DNA of 64,000 nucleotides. Source: an uncultured Neptuniibacter sp. (lineage in GTDB: Bacteria; Pseudomonadota; Gammaproteobacteria; Pseudomonadales; Balneatricaceae). Location of the stretch: NCBI RefSeq assembly GCF_947498015.1, contig NZ_CANMIR010000013.1, forward strand, positions 43,867 through 107,866. Reading direction: 5' to 3'. Below are positions 25,923-35,906 of this stretch, piece after piece. Within the stretch, counting starts at the first letter, position 1; every line of letters begins with the position of its first letter. The notes under the pieces were generated by a model. The model worked only from the letters and a program-made list of their open reading frames with translations, had not been told where the DNA came from and ran no database searches. The translations under genes were made by a program, and so were the position numbers.

Positions 25923-26693
25923 TTATAGAGTGTCGTCGGAGCGCCGCGTTAAAATTTCATAGCCGTCAGCAGTTACCAGAATGGTGTGTTCCCACTGAGC
26001 AGAGAGGCGGCGATCAGCTGTTTCAACGGTCCAGCCATCTTTTTTGGAGAGCTTAACCTGTCGCTTACCGGCATTGATCATCGGTTCAATGGTAAAGATC
26101 ATGCCTTCTTGGAGCTCTTCACCTGTCCCTGCTTTGCCGTAATGAAGCACTTGGGGCTCTTCGTGGAATTCTGCCCCGATACCATGGCCGCAGTACTCAC
26201 GGACAACTGTATAATGATTCTGTTCAGCGTAGGTCTGGATCGCATGACCAATATCGCCAAGTCGGGCACCCGGTTTAACAAGTTTGATGCCTCGATACAT
26301 GCACTCTAGCGTGATATCTACTAAGCGGCGAGCATGTGGAAGCTCTTTTCCAACAAAAAACATTTTACTGGTGTCGCCGTGATAGCCATCCTTAATGACG
26401 GTGATGTCGATATTGATGATATCGCCATCTTTGAGTTTCTTGTCATTTGGGATGCCGTGACACACAACTTGGTTGACTGAGGTGCAGATGGATTTTGGGA
26501 AGCCGTGATAGTTAAGCGGCGCGGGAACTGCTTGCTGCTTATCAATAATATAGTCATGACAGATCTGGTTTAGCTCGTTAGTTGTGACACCAGCCTTGAC
26601 GTATGGCTCAATCATCTCCAGTACTTCAGCCGCCAGACGTCCGGCAACCCGCATTTTTTCAATCTCTTCGGGTGTTTTGATCTTGATGCTCAT
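25923..26693 (-). CDS. map: Type I methionine aminopeptidase
   Basis: The 256-residue enzyme has the type I Map landmarks: YHGFPKSICTSVNQVVCHGI-PN (His78 region), GDIINIDITVIKDGYHGDTS (Asp metal ligands near 97 and 108), GHGIGAEFHEEP (His171 region), MIFTIEPMI (Glu near 204) and AQWEHTILVT (Glu near 235). It removes the initiator Met. It lies divergent from rpsB and upstream of glnD, as in Pseudomonas and E. coli. The intergenic region to rpsB carries the r-protein promoter. Confidence 0.97.
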   Translation of the reverse strand: MSIKIKTPEEIEKMRVAGRLAAEVLEMIEPYVKAGVTTNELNQICHDYIIDKQQAVPAPLNYHGFPKSICTSVNQVVCHGIPNDKKLKDGDIINIDITVIKDGYHGDTSKMFFVGKELPHARRLVDITLECMYRGIKLVKPGARLGDIGHAIQTYAEQNHYTVVREYCGHGIGAEFHEEPQVLHYGKAGTGEELQEGMIFTIEPMINAGKRQVKLSKKDGWTVETADRRLSAQWEHTILVTADGYEILTRRSDDTL

Positions 26694-26789
26694 AAGCTAT
26701 CGATATGTCCTGTTGCGAAGCCCTAAAGGGCGATTTAAAAGTGAACGGAGTGCGATTGTAGCAATCCTGCTTCAGGAATAGAAATAGGC

Positions 26790-26934
26790 TTTATATTATC
26801 GCCCGCTTGTGGTATAAATCCGCGCTCAATTTGCACAAGCAAAAAATATCACACACGTTCCGTCACAATTCTCAGGGTGCCTTCGGGTTTGGGGTTGGGG
26901 TACGTGGAGGTTTAACCCAATTTTAGGAAATATA
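26790..26934 (+). promoter_or_regulatory. rpsB promoter and leader
   Basis: A -35-like TTTATA (26790-26795), a 17-base spacer and -10 TATAAAT (26813-26819), followed by the GC-rich discriminator CCGCGCTC. GC-rich discriminators are typical of stringently controlled ribosomal promoters. The leader of about 105 bases is G-rich in its 3' half (26875-26915). S2 leaders in gammaproteobacteria bind S2 for autogenous control; the position fits but the structure was not verified. Confidence 0.55.
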
Positions 26935-27675
26935 ATGGCTAAAATTACTATGCGTGACCTGCTTAAAGCAGGCGTTCACTTCGGTCACCAGACTCGTTAC
27001 TGGAACCCAAAAATGTCCAAGTTCATTTTTGGTGCTCGTAACAAGATCCATATCATCAACCTGGAACATACTCTGCCAGCTCTGAACGGTGCGCTGGATA
27101 GCATTCAGAATATGGCTTCGAACAAGAACAAAGTTCTGTTCGTAGGTACTAAGCGTGCTGCTAGCAAAATCGTTAAAGAAGAAGCAAGCCGTGCGAGTAT
27201 GCCATACGTAAACCACCGCTGGTTGGGTGGTATGCTGACTAACTACAAGACTATTCGTCAGTCTATCCGTCGTCTGCGTGATCTGGAATCTCAGAGCCAG
27301 GACGGTACGTTTGAGAAGCTGACTAAGAAAGAAGCTTTGATGCGTCAGCGTGAAATGGAAAAGCTGGAGCGTTCTATCGGTGGTATTAAAGAGATGGGCG
27401 GTCTGCCTGATGCTCTTTTTGTAATCGATGTTGATCACGAGCGTATCGCTGTAAATGAAGCGAACAAGCTGGGTATCCCAGTTATCGGTGTGGTTGATAC
27501 AAACAGCAACCCTGATGGTGTTGATGTTGTTATCCCTGGTAACGATGATGCTTTGCGCGCAATTCAGATTTACGTTAAGTCTGCTGCAGATGCTTGCCTG
27601 GAAGGTACAGCTGCAACTGCCGGCGACAAAAACGAATTTGTAGAAGTTGAAGAGAAGCAGGCTGCTGCTGAGTAA
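26935..27675 (+). CDS. rpsB: 30S ribosomal protein S2
   Basis: The product (246 residues) begins [20 protein letters not shown] and holds the S2 core [53 protein letters not shown] and [16 protein letters not shown]2 docks S1 on the 30S subunit. TAGGA precedes the start by about eight bases. The gene starts the rpsB-tsf-pyrH-frr run and has its own promoter and a GC-rich hairpin before tsf. Confidence 0.98.
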   Translation: MAKITMRDLLKAGVHFGHQTRYWNPKMSKFIFGARNKIHIINLEHTLPALNGALDSIQNMASNKNKVLFVGTKRAASKIVKEEASRASMPYVNHRWLGGMLTNYKTIRQSIRRLRDLESQSQDGTFEKLTKKEALMRQREMEKLERSIGGIKEMGGLPDALFVIDVDHERIAVNEANKLGIPVIGVVDTNSNPDGVDVVIPGNDDALRAIQIYVKSAADACLEGTAATAGDKNEFVEVEEKQAAAE

Positions 27676-27716
27676 TCTAACTGTCAATACAGTTAGTTAT
27701 TCTCTTTGACTTATTT

Positions 27717-27740
27717 AAGGGGGCCTGGCCCCCTTTTTTG
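27717..27740 (+). terminator. Terminator/attenuator between rpsB and tsf
   Basis: AAGGGGGC-ctg-GCCCCCTTTTTT. Such an element between rpsB and tsf can lower tsf expression relative to rpsB by partial termination, as in E. coli. Confidence 0.85.
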
Positions 27741-27783
27741 GATTTTTTGATTAACCCGCGATTATTTTATAGGGGTATTCGAC

Positions 27784-28644
27784 ATGGCGAAGATTTCCGC
27801 TGCAATGGTTAAAGATCTGCGCGACCGTACTGGTCTGGGCATGATGGAGTGTAAAAAAGCACTGAATGAAGCTGGTGGCGACATCGAGAAGGCGATCGAA
27901 GAGCTGCGTAAGGCTTCTGGTATGAAGGCAGCTAAAAAAGCTGGTCGTACTGCAGCTGAAGGTGTTGTTGTTGTTAAAGTTGCTGAAGATAACAGCTATG
28001 CAGTTGCTGTTGAAGTTAACTCTGAAACTGACTTCGCAGCACGTGATGAAGGCTTCCTGGCATTTGCGAATATTGTGCTGGAAAAAGCATTTGCAGACAA
28101 AGAAACTAGCGTTGAAGCGCTGATGGCTGGTGAGCTGAACGATAAGCGTGATGCGCTGGTTCAGAAGATCGGTGAAAACATTGGTGTTCGTCGTGTATTC
28201 CTGGTTGAAGGTGCAGTTGTTGCTGCTTACGTTCACAGTAATAACAAGATCTCTGCAATTGTTGAGCTTGATGGCGGTAATGCTGAAACAGCAAAAGATA
28301 TCGCTATGCACGTAACGGCTGTAAATCCTCAGGTTGTTAGCAAAGAAGATATGCCTGAAGATGTTGTTGCTAAAGAGAAAGAGATCATCCTGGCGCAGCC
28401 TGACATGGCAAGCAAGCCTGCTGAGATTGCTGAGAAGATGGTTGTTGGTCGTATCAACAAGTTCCTGGCTGAAAACAGCCTGGTAGAGCAAGCTTTTGTT
28501 AAGAATCCTGAGCAGAAAGTAGGTCAGGTAGCAAAAGATGCTGGTGCAACTATCAAATCTTTCACTCGTGTTGAAGTGGGTGAAGGTATTGAGGTTGAAG
28601 AAGTTGATTTTGCTGCAGAAGTAGCGGCTCAGCTGAACGGCTAA
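27784..28644 (+). CDS. tsf: Elongation factor Ts
   Basis: The 286-residue product has the EF-Ts N-terminal domain ([20 protein letters not shown]) and core signature ([14 protein letters not shown] and further), with the coiled-coil and subdomain C following. EF-Ts recharges EF-Tu with GTP. Its start has an AGGGG upstream. Codon use is typical of highly expressed genes. It follows rpsB across the attenuator and is followed by a hairpin of 11 perfect base pairs. Confidence 0.98.
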   Translation: MAKISAAMVKDLRDRTGLGMMECKKALNEAGGDIEKAIEELRKASGMKAAKKAGRTAAEGVVVVKVAEDNSYAVAVEVNSETDFAARDEGFLAFANIVLEKAFADKETSVEALMAGELNDKRDALVQKIGENIGVRRVFLVEGAVVAAYVHSNNKISAIVELDGGNAETAKDIAMHVTAVNPQVVSKEDMPEDVVAKEKEIILAQPDMASKPAEIAEKMVVGRINKFLAENSLVEQAFVKNPEQKVGQVAKDAGATIKSFTRVEVGEGIEVEEVDFAAEVAAQLNG

Positions 28645-28662
28645 CCTGCTGTAAAACCTGCC

Positions 28663-28697
28663 GATTGCGCATGTTCTGCATGCGCAATCATCTCTTT
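28663..28697 (+). terminator. Long perfect hairpin after tsf
   Basis: GATTGCGCATG (28663-28673) and CATGCGCAATC (28679-28689) with a TTCTG loop, followed by ATCTCTTTT. A strong stem with a moderate T-tract. Confidence 0.75.
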
Positions 28698-28741
28698 TCC
28701 TGCTACACTCTCCTGATCTCAAATCCTGCGGAGATATACGG

Positions 28742-29500
28742 ATGCCAACCACCGAAAAACAGTCCAGATATAAACGTATTTTACTTAAGTTAAGCGGCGA
28801 AGCCCTGATGGGTGAAGAAAGCTTTGGTATAGATTCCAATGTGCTAAATCGTATGGCGCTGGAGATTGGCCAGTTGGTCGGTATCGGTGTGCAGGTCGGG
28901 ATGGTGATTGGCGGCGGCAACCTATTTCGTGGTGCGGCGCTTAATGCGGCGGGACTGGATAGGGTGACTGGCGACCATATGGGGATGCTGGCCACGGTTA
29001 TGAACGCTTTGGCAATGCGTGATGCCTTAGAGCGCAGTAATATCAATACCCGCGTTATGTCAGCGATACCTATGAGTGGTGTTGTAGATCACTATGATAG
29101 AAGAAATGCGATGCGTTACTTGAATCAGGGTGATGTGGTTATTTTTGCTGCTGGAACGGGTAATCCTTTCTTTACTACTGATTCCGCAGCATGTTTGCGT
29201 GGTATTGAAGTAGAAGCTGATGTGGTCTTGAAGGCGACAAAGGTTGACGGCGTTTATACATCAGATCCGGTTAAAGATCCGAGTGCGCGTCGTTACCGTC
29301 ATCTTAATTATGATGAAGTTTTAGAGCAGCAACTGGGTGTCATGGATCTGACGGCGATCTGTCTGACCCGTGATCACGATATGCCCGTGCGTGTATTTAA
29401 TATGAATAAACCTGGTGCCCTGGCCAATCTTGTTGTTGGCGGCGATGAAGGCACCTTGATAGATTGCAGTGAAACGGTTGGAGAAAAATATGCTGAATGA
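28742..29500 (+). CDS. pyrH: UMP kinase
   Basis: The product (252 residues) has the amino-acid-kinase fold of bacterial UMP kinase: [54 protein letters not shown] and [19 protein letters not shown]. It phosphorylates UMP to UDP and is GTP-activated and UTP-inhibited in bacteria. Its 3' end overlaps frr by 11 bases, so translation is likely coupled. Confidence 0.98.
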   Translation: MPTTEKQSRYKRILLKLSGEALMGEESFGIDSNVLNRMALEIGQLVGIGVQVGMVIGGGNLFRGAALNAAGLDRVTGDHMGMLATVMNALAMRDALERSNINTRVMSAIPMSGVVDHYDRRNAMRYLNQGDVVIFAAGTGNPFFTTDSAACLRGIEVEADVVLKATKVDGVYTSDPVKDPSARRYRHLNYDEVLEQQLGVMDLTAICLTRDHDMPVRVFNMNKPGALANLVVGGDEGTLIDCSETVGEKYAE

Positions 29501-30047
29501 AATCACTCAGGATGCTTCCGAGCGCATGCAGAAAAGTGTGGAAGCGCTGGTAAATAACTTTAAGAAAATTCGTACCGGGCGTGCACACCCAAGCATTCTT
29601 GAAGGCATTCAGGTGTCTTACTATGGTTCTGATGTTCCGCTGAGTCAGGTGGCGAATATTTCGGTAGAAGATGGTCGTACGCTTTCGATCGTACCATGGG
29701 AAAAGCCGATGGTTCCGGTGATTGAGAAAGCGATCATGACCGCTGATTTGGGTCTGAACCCTGCAACTGCGGGCGAAAATATTCGTGTGCCCATGCCTCC
29801 GTTGACTGAAGAAACGCGAAAAGGCTATATCAAACAGGCGCGTCAGGAAGCGGAAGGTGCTCGTGTAGCAATCCGTAATATCCGTCGTGATGCTAATGGT
29901 GATCTGAAAGATCTTTTAAAAGAGAAAGAAATTACTGAAGATGATCAGCGTCGTGGCGAAGATCAGATCCAGAAAATCACCGACAAGCATGTTTCAGAGG
30001 TAGATAGTCTGCTGGAACAGAAAGAAAAAGATCTGATGGAAATTTGA
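29490..30047 (+). CDS. frr: Ribosome recycling factor
   Basis: The start at 29490 ([19 protein letters not shown]) gives 185 residues, identical to the E. coli length, and GGAG lies six bases before it; an earlier in-frame codon at 29469 is inside pyrH. Motifs include [20 protein letters not shown] and the tail [19 protein letters not shown] works with EF-G to split the post-termination ribosome. It lies between pyrH and uppS in the conserved order. Confidence 0.98.
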   Translation: MLNEITQDASERMQKSVEALVNNFKKIRTGRAHPSILEGIQVSYYGSDVPLSQVANISVEDGRTLSIVPWEKPMVPVIEKAIMTADLGLNPATAGENIRVPMPPLTEETRKGYIKQARQEAEGARVAIRNIRRDANGDLKDLLKEKEITEDDQRRGEDQIQKITDKHVSEVDSLLEQKEKDLMEI

Positions 30048-30087
30048 TCGAAGCAGCGGCACTGCAAAGTGTCGCTGAATTAAACTG

Positions 30088-30849
30088 ATGTCAGCAGAAA
30101 AAAGCGTTAACGAAGTGATTAATAAGCCTCCTCGCCATATTGCTATCATTATGGATGGTAATAACCGGTGGGCAAAAGAACGTCGCCTTCCTGGTCTGGC
30201 TGGGCATAAGGCCGGGGTGGAATGCGTTCGTTCAACCATTGAGGGTTGTATAGAGGTTGGTGTCGAATCCTTAACGCTCTTTGCTTTCAGTTCAGAAAAC
30301 TGGAAGCGTCCCCCCCTTGAAGTTAAAGGTTTAATGGAGCTATTTAAGCTGGCATTAGACCGTGAAGCTAAGAAACTTGTGAAGAATAATATTCGTTTGC
30401 GAGTAATTGGCGATAAAACCGCATTCAGCGGTTCTCTACAGAAAAAAATCGAGAAAGTTGAAGCTTTAACGCAAGAGTGCACAGGATTGCAACTCAACAT
30501 AGCGGCCAATTACGGTGGGCGTTGGGATATTGTATCCGCAGCGAAAAAACTGGCCGAAAGATGTGCTGCAGGCGAAATAATCGCTGATGATATTAACGAG
30601 ATAACTTTTTCAGATCATATCAGCTTGTCGGAGCTGCCGGAGCCAGATCTTTGCATTCGTACTGGTGGGGAGCAGCGAATCAGTAATTTCCTAATTTGGC
30701 AGTTCGCATATACAGAGTTGTATTTTTCAGATGCCTATTGGCCTGATTTTGATAAGCAGCAGCTGCAACTAGCCATCGATAGCTACTGCCGCCGTCAGCG
30801 CAGATTTGGAAAAACCAGTGAGCAAGTAGAGGCCGAGAAAGATGCTTAA
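30088..30849 (+). CDS. uppS: Undecaprenyl diphosphate synthase
   Basis: The 253-residue cis-prenyltransferase has HIAIIMDGNNRWAKERRLPG (catalytic Asp and the diphosphate-binding N/R), LTLFAFSSENWKRPP and PEPDLCIRTGGEQRISNFLI. It extends farnesyl diphosphate with isopentenyl units to make the lipid carrier for peptidoglycan and O-antigen. It needs isoprenoid precursors although MEP genes are missing from this block (see findings). It overlaps cdsA by eight bases. Confidence 0.98.
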   Translation: MSAEKSVNEVINKPPRHIAIIMDGNNRWAKERRLPGLAGHKAGVECVRSTIEGCIEVGVESLTLFAFSSENWKRPPLEVKGLMELFKLALDREAKKLVKNNIRLRVIGDKTAFSGSLQKKIEKVEALTQECTGLQLNIAANYGGRWDIVSAAKKLAERCAAGEIIADDINEITFSDHISLSELPEPDLCIRTGGEQRISNFLIWQFAYTELYFSDAYWPDFDKQQLQLAIDSYCRRQRRFGKTSEQVEAEKDA

Positions 30850-31654
30850 GCAGCGAATTTTGACTGCGGTGATTTTGGCTCCACTGGCACTGATGGGGGT
30901 GTTTCTGCTCCCTTTGGAACAATTTATCTTCCTGTTGGATGGCGCTATTCTGCTGGCAGCGTGGGAGTGGGCCAATCTGGCGGGAATCAGGCAATCATCG
31001 CTAAGAAGTGCCTATGTTGTGCTTATGGCGTGCGTAATTTTCCTCTGTCATGCGTTTTATGAGGTATTGCCCGTTCATGCTGTGTTATTCACATCGTTAA
31101 TCGCTTGGCTCGTTGCCCTATACTGGGTCGTTCAATACCCTAAGAGTGAAGGGTGGAGCAAAGAGTGGCAGAGAGGGGTGATTGGGTATCTAGTACTTCT
31201 GCCGTGCTGGTTTGCCTTTGTCAGCATGAAAGCCACCGAAAATGGTGAGGTGCTTATTGTACTTCTATTTTTGTTGGTCTGGGGGGCGGATGTTGGTGCC
31301 TATTTCTCTGGTAAGCGGTTTGGATGTAATAAGTTAGCACCCGATGTAAGTCCGGGGAAAACCCGCGAGGGTTTATATGGTGGGTTAGTTACCTGCTTAG
31401 TCGTTGCCGTAGGTTTTGCGGTATATATGGATCTGAGCGCAACGCAAACTGCTTTAATGATTCTTCTATCGTTGCTGACCGGTTTGATCTCAGTATTGGG
31501 TGATCTGTTTGAGAGTATGCTTAAGCGATTCCGGGGAATAAAGGACAGCAGTCAGCTTCTGCCTGGGCATGGTGGCGTGCTTGATCGTATTGATAGTTTA
31601 ACCGCCGCTGCGCCTCTATTTGTGCTGGGAATGCACTTTCTGATGGTCACCTGA
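30842..31654 (+). CDS. cdsA: Phosphatidate cytidylyltransferase
   Basis: The 270-residue protein has about eight hydrophobic segments and the CDS signature SVLGDLFESMLKRFRGIKDS followed by LPGHGGVLDRIDSL, which carries the metal-binding acidic residues. It makes CDP-diacylglycerol from phosphatidate and CTP, feeding all phospholipids. In Pseudomonas and E. coli dxr follows here; in this window only seven bases separate cdsA from rseP. Confidence 0.97.
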   Translation: MLKQRILTAVILAPLALMGVFLLPLEQFIFLLDGAILLAAWEWANLAGIRQSSLRSAYVVLMACVIFLCHAFYEVLPVHAVLFTSLIAWLVALYWVVQYPKSEGWSKEWQRGVIGYLVLLPCWFAFVSMKATENGEVLIVLLFLLVWGADVGAYFSGKRFGCNKLAPDVSPGKTREGLYGGLVTCLVVAVGFAVYMDLSATQTALMILLSLLTGLISVLGDLFESMLKRFRGIKDSSQLLPGHGGVLDRIDSLTAAAPLFVLGMHFLMVT

Positions 31655-31661
31655 GATTCTA

Positions 31662-33017
31662 ATGGATATTCTGCACACTGTAGTTGTGACACTGGTGACA
31701 TTGGGGATTCTGGTTACCATTCATGAATGGGGGCATTTCTATGTCGCCCGCCGTTGTGGCGTCAAAGTGCTGCGTTTTTCTGTTGGCTTTGGTAAGGCGA
31801 TTTATACCTGGAAAGATGCGAAAGGTACTGAATATGCCATTGCGATGATTCCGCTAGGCGGTTACGTCAAGATGCTTGATGAGCGTGAAGGTGATGTACG
31901 AGCCAGTGAATTGTCACAAGCTTTTAATCGTAAGCCGGTACTGCAGCGTATTGCCATTGTGGCAGCGGGTCCACTAGTTAATCTTATTTTTGCTGTTTTC
32001 GCCTACTGGTTCATGTTTGTGTACGGTGTCACAACAGTCGCGCCTTTGGTTGGTGGTGTGGCGAGTGGCTCTCTGGCTGAACAGGCGGAACTGCCGTTAA
32101 ATAGTGAAATTGTTGCTATTGATGGTCATAAAACACTCTCTTGGGATGATGTGAATCTGAGATTAGCTGCACGAGTCGGTGAAAGTGGTGAGTTGACGCT
32201 TGATCTGCGTGAAAAAGGCACTTCTTTGGTTGATCGCCATATAATTGTCTTGCGAGATTGGCATGTTGATGTTGATAAAGAATCCCCTGTTAGTGCGTTT
32301 GGGTTAGTTCCCTGGCGACCACAGGTACCAGCAGTTATTGGGCGATTGGTCGAAGGTGGAAGTGCTGTCGCTGCAGGTATTGAAATAGGTGACAGGATCC
32401 TGCAGGTTGACGGCAGTTCAATAGATGACTGGTATGCCTTTGTTAGAGTTGTGAAAGCGCAACCTGAAGGCACTCTGAAGCTGTTGATTGAAAGGCAGGG
32501 CATTGATATTAATTTGCTACTGGTCCCTGATCGTAAAGTCGCTGAGGATGGGCAGGTCTATGGCTATATTGGCGCGGCAGCGGAGCCTGTGTCATGGCCA
32601 GAAGAGCTGCGTAGATCCATTCAATATGACTTGATAGATGCGATTGGGAAGGCGTGGAATAAAACGCTGCAGATGATTTCTCTGACCCTGGATTCAATCT
32701 GGAAGATGATTGAAGGGGTTATCTCAGTAAAAAACTTGAGTGGACCTATAACCATTGCTAAAGTGGCGAGTGCTTCAGCGGCATCGGGGTTGGAGTCCTA
32801 TATTAGTTTTTTGGCGTATCTGAGTATTAGCTTAGGTATTTTGAACCTGTTGCCGATTCCTGTGCTAGATGGAGGGCATCTGCTTTTCTATACGGTGGAA
32901 TGGATAACAGGCAAGCCTGTCAGCGAACAGATCCAGCTGTTGGGCTTGAAGATAGGTATGGCAGTACTACTCACTTTGATGTTTGTTGCACTGTTTAACG
33001 ATTTTATGCGGTTGTGA
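31662..33017 (+). CDS. rseP: Site-2 RIP metalloprotease RseP
   Basis: The 451-residue inner membrane protease has the zinc motif TIHEWGH (HExxH, about residue 21), two periplasmic PDZ-like domains (about 115-310) and the second catalytic segment LNLLPIPVLDGGHLLFY (about 393). It cleaves anti-sigma factor RseA in the envelope stress pathway. It directly precedes bamA, which its pathway monitors. Start codon ATG at 31662. Confidence 0.97.
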   Translation: MDILHTVVVTLVTLGILVTIHEWGHFYVARRCGVKVLRFSVGFGKAIYTWKDAKGTEYAIAMIPLGGYVKMLDEREGDVRASELSQAFNRKPVLQRIAIVAAGPLVNLIFAVFAYWFMFVYGVTTVAPLVGGVASGSLAEQAELPLNSEIVAIDGHKTLSWDDVNLRLAARVGESGELTLDLREKGTSLVDRHIIVLRDWHVDVDKESPVSAFGLVPWRPQVPAVIGRLVEGGSAVAAGIEIGDRILQVDGSSIDDWYAFVRVVKAQPEGTLKLLIERQGIDINLLLVPDRKVAEDGQVYGYIGAAAEPVSWPEELRRSIQYDLIDAIGKAWNKTLQMISLTLDSIWKMIEGVISVKNLSGPITIAKVASASAASGLESYISFLAYLSISLGILNLLPIPVLDGGHLLFYTVEWITGKPVSEQIQLLGLKIGMAVLLTLMFVALFNDFMRL

Positions 33018-33065
33018 TTTTCACGGCTGATCAGTTTATTGATTACGGATAATAAGAAGTACTTC

Positions 33066-35384
33066 ATGAAACGTGGCATTGGACTTCTGGTAGCAATTTT
33101 ATTCTGGGTGACGACTGCCCAGGCGAATACATCTTCTTTCGTGGTCGAGGATATACGCCTCGAAGGGCTGCAGCGGGTATCGCCTGGCATTGTTTTCAGA
33201 AACTTCCCCGTAACCGCAGGTGATAGTGTCAACGCTGCAGAACTCGCGAAAGCCAGTCGAAAACTGTTTAAATCAGGCTTTTTCGATGATATCCAGCTAT
33301 TGAAAGATGAGCAGGTATTAGTTCTAAAGCTTCAGGAACGTCCCTCTATAAGCCTGATAAGGCTTGATGGTAATAAGGTTCTCGAATCGGAAGCATTGTT
33401 GGATGGCCTGAAACAGAACGGGCTGCAAGAGGGTGATGTCTTTAAACGCTCTACATTGGAACAGATTAAATTGGATCTCGTTCGCGTCTATGCATCACAG
33501 GGACGATATGGTGCGAGTGTTGAGACTGAAGTTGAAACATTGCCATCTAATCGTGTTGCACTGAATATCAATGTGAAAGAGGGGCGTGTAGCCACGATAC
33601 AGCACATTAATATTGTCGGTAACAGTGTCTATACAGATGAAGAGCTAAAAGATCTTTTCTCCCTGAAACTGCCAAGTTTCTGGTCGTTTTATAAAAAAGA
33701 TGATCGCTATGCGCGTCAAAAACTATCAGGTGACCTGGAACGTTTACGTTCATATTACCTAGATAGCGGCTATATCAATTTTTCAATTGATTCGACCCAA
33801 GTGTCCATCACCCCGGATAAACGCCATGTCTATATTACAGTGAATGTGAGTGAGGGTGAGAAATTCACAATTCGTGATGTTGATATCGCCGGCGAAATGG
33901 TTGTTTCAGAAGAGTCTCTGAAAGAGGTCGTCAGAGTTGAGCCTGGGCAAACATTCTCTCGACGTTTAGTCACTGAATCACAAGACGCTATTGTTAAGCA
34001 GATCGGGGACGCGGGGTATATGTTTGCAAACGTCTCTCCAGCACCTGAAATACATGATGATAACACTGTGACGGTTAAGTTCTTCCTTGACCCGGGCAAG
34101 CGTACCTACGTGCGCCGAATTAATGTTAGGGGGAATACACGTACTGCAGACGATGTTATCCGTCAGCACCTGCAGCAGATGGAAGCGGCAGTTGCATCAA
34201 ATGAGTTGATCGAGAAATCCAAGCTGAAATTGGAAAAAACAGGTTACTTCAAGACGGTCAATGTGGAAACAACAGCTGTACCCGGAAGTAACGATCTGGT
34301 TGATATCGAGTATACGGTAGAAGAGCAGCAATCTGGATCGTTCTCAGCAAGCGTCGGATTCTCGCAAAATTCAGGTCTGATCTTGGGCTTTAATCTGCAG
34401 CAAGATAACTTCTTAGGCACTGGTAAAAAGGTTGGTATCGGTATCTCTAATAGTGAGACGTTAACTGAGTATTCTTATAGTTATGTCGATCCATTCTATA
34501 CCGTTGATGGCGTTAGTCGTGGGTTTGACCTTTATTATCGCGAGCGTGATTTCGACGAAGATAATACCAGTGCGTTTTCTACCGATGAGTTTGGTGGTGG
34601 TATAAATTTTGGGTATCCGATCGATGATTTTCAGCGCCTTAACTTTGGCCTGAATATTGAGCAGGTCACAATAAATACAAATAGCACTGAAACACCGGAT
34701 GAAATCAACCAGTATCTAGCGGATGAGGGTAATGACTACCTTAATATTATCTTGCGTTCTAGCTGGAGTGATAACCACCTAAACCGAGGCTTTTTCCCGA
34801 CAAAAGGATATTCTCAAGGGGCATCATTGGAGTTGGGTCTGCCGGGTAGTGATCTAAGTTACTACCGTGCATTTTACAATGCTAAGTGGTATTACCCGCT
34901 AACGGAAGATCGGTTCTGGGTAATGGCCTTGAAGGGGCGCCTGGGTTACGGGGGCGAGTTGGGTGAGAATGAATATCCATTCTACAAACACTTCTTCGCA
35001 GGCGGATTAAAGACCGTCAGGGGCTTTGAACAAAATACTTTAGGTCCAAAAGATTCAAAAGGTGACCCTTACGGTGGTGATGTCATGGTCGCGGGTAGTG
35101 CCGAATTCATTTTCCCAATGCCCTTTGTTAAGGACAAAACCTCCTGGCGTACGCTGCTCTTCATCGATGGGGGTAATGTATTTGATTCTAGTTGCTCATC
35201 GGTATCACTACCTGGAAATTGTGAAGACGGAGTTCAGTTCGATCAGTTGAGATTTTCAGCAGGGTTTGGTCTTAGCTGGCTGACTCCTATCGGACCGCTG
35301 TCGATCGCTCTGGCAACGCCATTAAATGATAAAGCAACAGATGACACAGAAGTTTTCCAGTTTGCTTTAGGTCAAACTTTCTAA
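33066..35384 (+). CDS. bamA: Outer membrane protein assembly factor BamA
   Basis: The 772-residue product starts at the ATG 33066 (MKRGIGLLVAILFWVTTAQA); the signal peptide is cut after about residue 19-20. Five POTRA domains cover about 22-420 and an Omp85 beta-barrel about 430-772, ending DDTEVFQFALGQTF with a C-terminal Phe as in outer membrane barrels. Landmarks are VRGFEQNTLGP (the VRGF motif) and FSASVGFSQNSGLILGFNLQ. BamA inserts outer membrane beta-barrel proteins. An in-frame upstream TTG at 33039 lacks support. Confidence 0.98.
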   Translation: MKRGIGLLVAILFWVTTAQANTSSFVVEDIRLEGLQRVSPGIVFRNFPVTAGDSVNAAELAKASRKLFKSGFFDDIQLLKDEQVLVLKLQERPSISLIRLDGNKVLESEALLDGLKQNGLQEGDVFKRSTLEQIKLDLVRVYASQGRYGASVETEVETLPSNRVALNINVKEGRVATIQHINIVGNSVYTDEELKDLFSLKLPSFWSFYKKDDRYARQKLSGDLERLRSYYLDSGYINFSIDSTQVSITPDKRHVYITVNVSEGEKFTIRDVDIAGEMVVSEESLKEVVRVEPGQTFSRRLVTESQDAIVKQIGDAGYMFANVSPAPEIHDDNTVTVKFFLDPGKRTYVRRINVRGNTRTADDVIRQHLQQMEAAVASNELIEKSKLKLEKTGYFKTVNVETTAVPGSNDLVDIEYTVEEQQSGSFSASVGFSQNSGLILGFNLQQDNFLGTGKKVGIGISNSETLTEYSYSYVDPFYTVDGVSRGFDLYYRERDFDEDNTSAFSTDEFGGGINFGYPIDDFQRLNFGLNIEQVTINTNSTETPDEINQYLADEGNDYLNIILRSSWSDNHLNRGFFPTKGYSQGASLELGLPGSDLSYYRAFYNAKWYYPLTEDRFWVMALKGRLGYGGELGENEYPFYKHFFAGGLKTVRGFEQNTLGPKDSKGDPYGGDVMVAGSAEFIFPMPFVKDKTSWRTLLFIDGGNVFDSSCSSVSLPGNCEDGVQFDQLRFSAGFGLSWLTPIGPLSIALATPLNDKATDDTEVFQFALGQTF

Positions 35385-35394
35385 GGAATAGAGT

Positions 35395-35892
35395 ATGAAT
35401 TTTAAGTTTCTATTAGGCGTTATTCTGGCTGCAGGGCTCAGCTTTAATGCGCATGCTGAAAAGATTGCGGTCCTGGGTGTGCAGCAGGCTTTGCTTGCTT
35501 CCGATGCGGCTAAAAATTTCAGAGGTTCTCTGAAAACAGAATTTTCGAAAGATGAGCAGAAAGTGCTAGATCTTGAGAAACAGGTGAAAGCAGCACGAGA
35601 AAAGATCGGGAAAAACAAAGACCTTGTTTCATCTGATGAGCTTAATAAGATGAAAATTCAGTTCCAGAAAGTGTTTGCAGAGTATCAGCGCGCAGGTCAG
35701 GAATTACAGCAGAAACGGATGCAAAGGGAGCAGGGTTTTATACAAGAGATGCGACCTATTCTGGATAAAGTTATCAGAGGGTTGATTGAAAAAGAGGGCT
35801 ATGATGTGGTTATTGCTAAACAGGCCACGCTCTTTTCTAAAAAGGAACTCGATATCACTGCTCAGGTTGTTGAGCTGCTGAATAAGCAATAG
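35395..35892 (+). CDS. skp: Periplasmic chaperone Skp/OmpH
   Basis: The 165-residue product has a signal peptide ending AHAEK (about 22), then the OmpH pattern IAVLGVQQALLASDAAKNFR and a long alpha-helical coiled coil (about 50-120) forming the tentacles of the Skp trimer. It escorts unfolded outer membrane proteins to BamA. It lies between bamA and lpxD as usual, ten bases after bamA. Confidence 0.92.
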   Translation: MNFKFLLGVILAAGLSFNAHAEKIAVLGVQQALLASDAAKNFRGSLKTEFSKDEQKVLDLEKQVKAAREKIGKNKDLVSSDELNKMKIQFQKVFAEYQRAGQELQQKRMQREQGFIQEMRPILDKVIRGLIEKEGYDVVIAKQATLFSKKELDITAQVVELLNKQ

Positions 35893-35906
35893 GCACGTTG
35901 TTATTG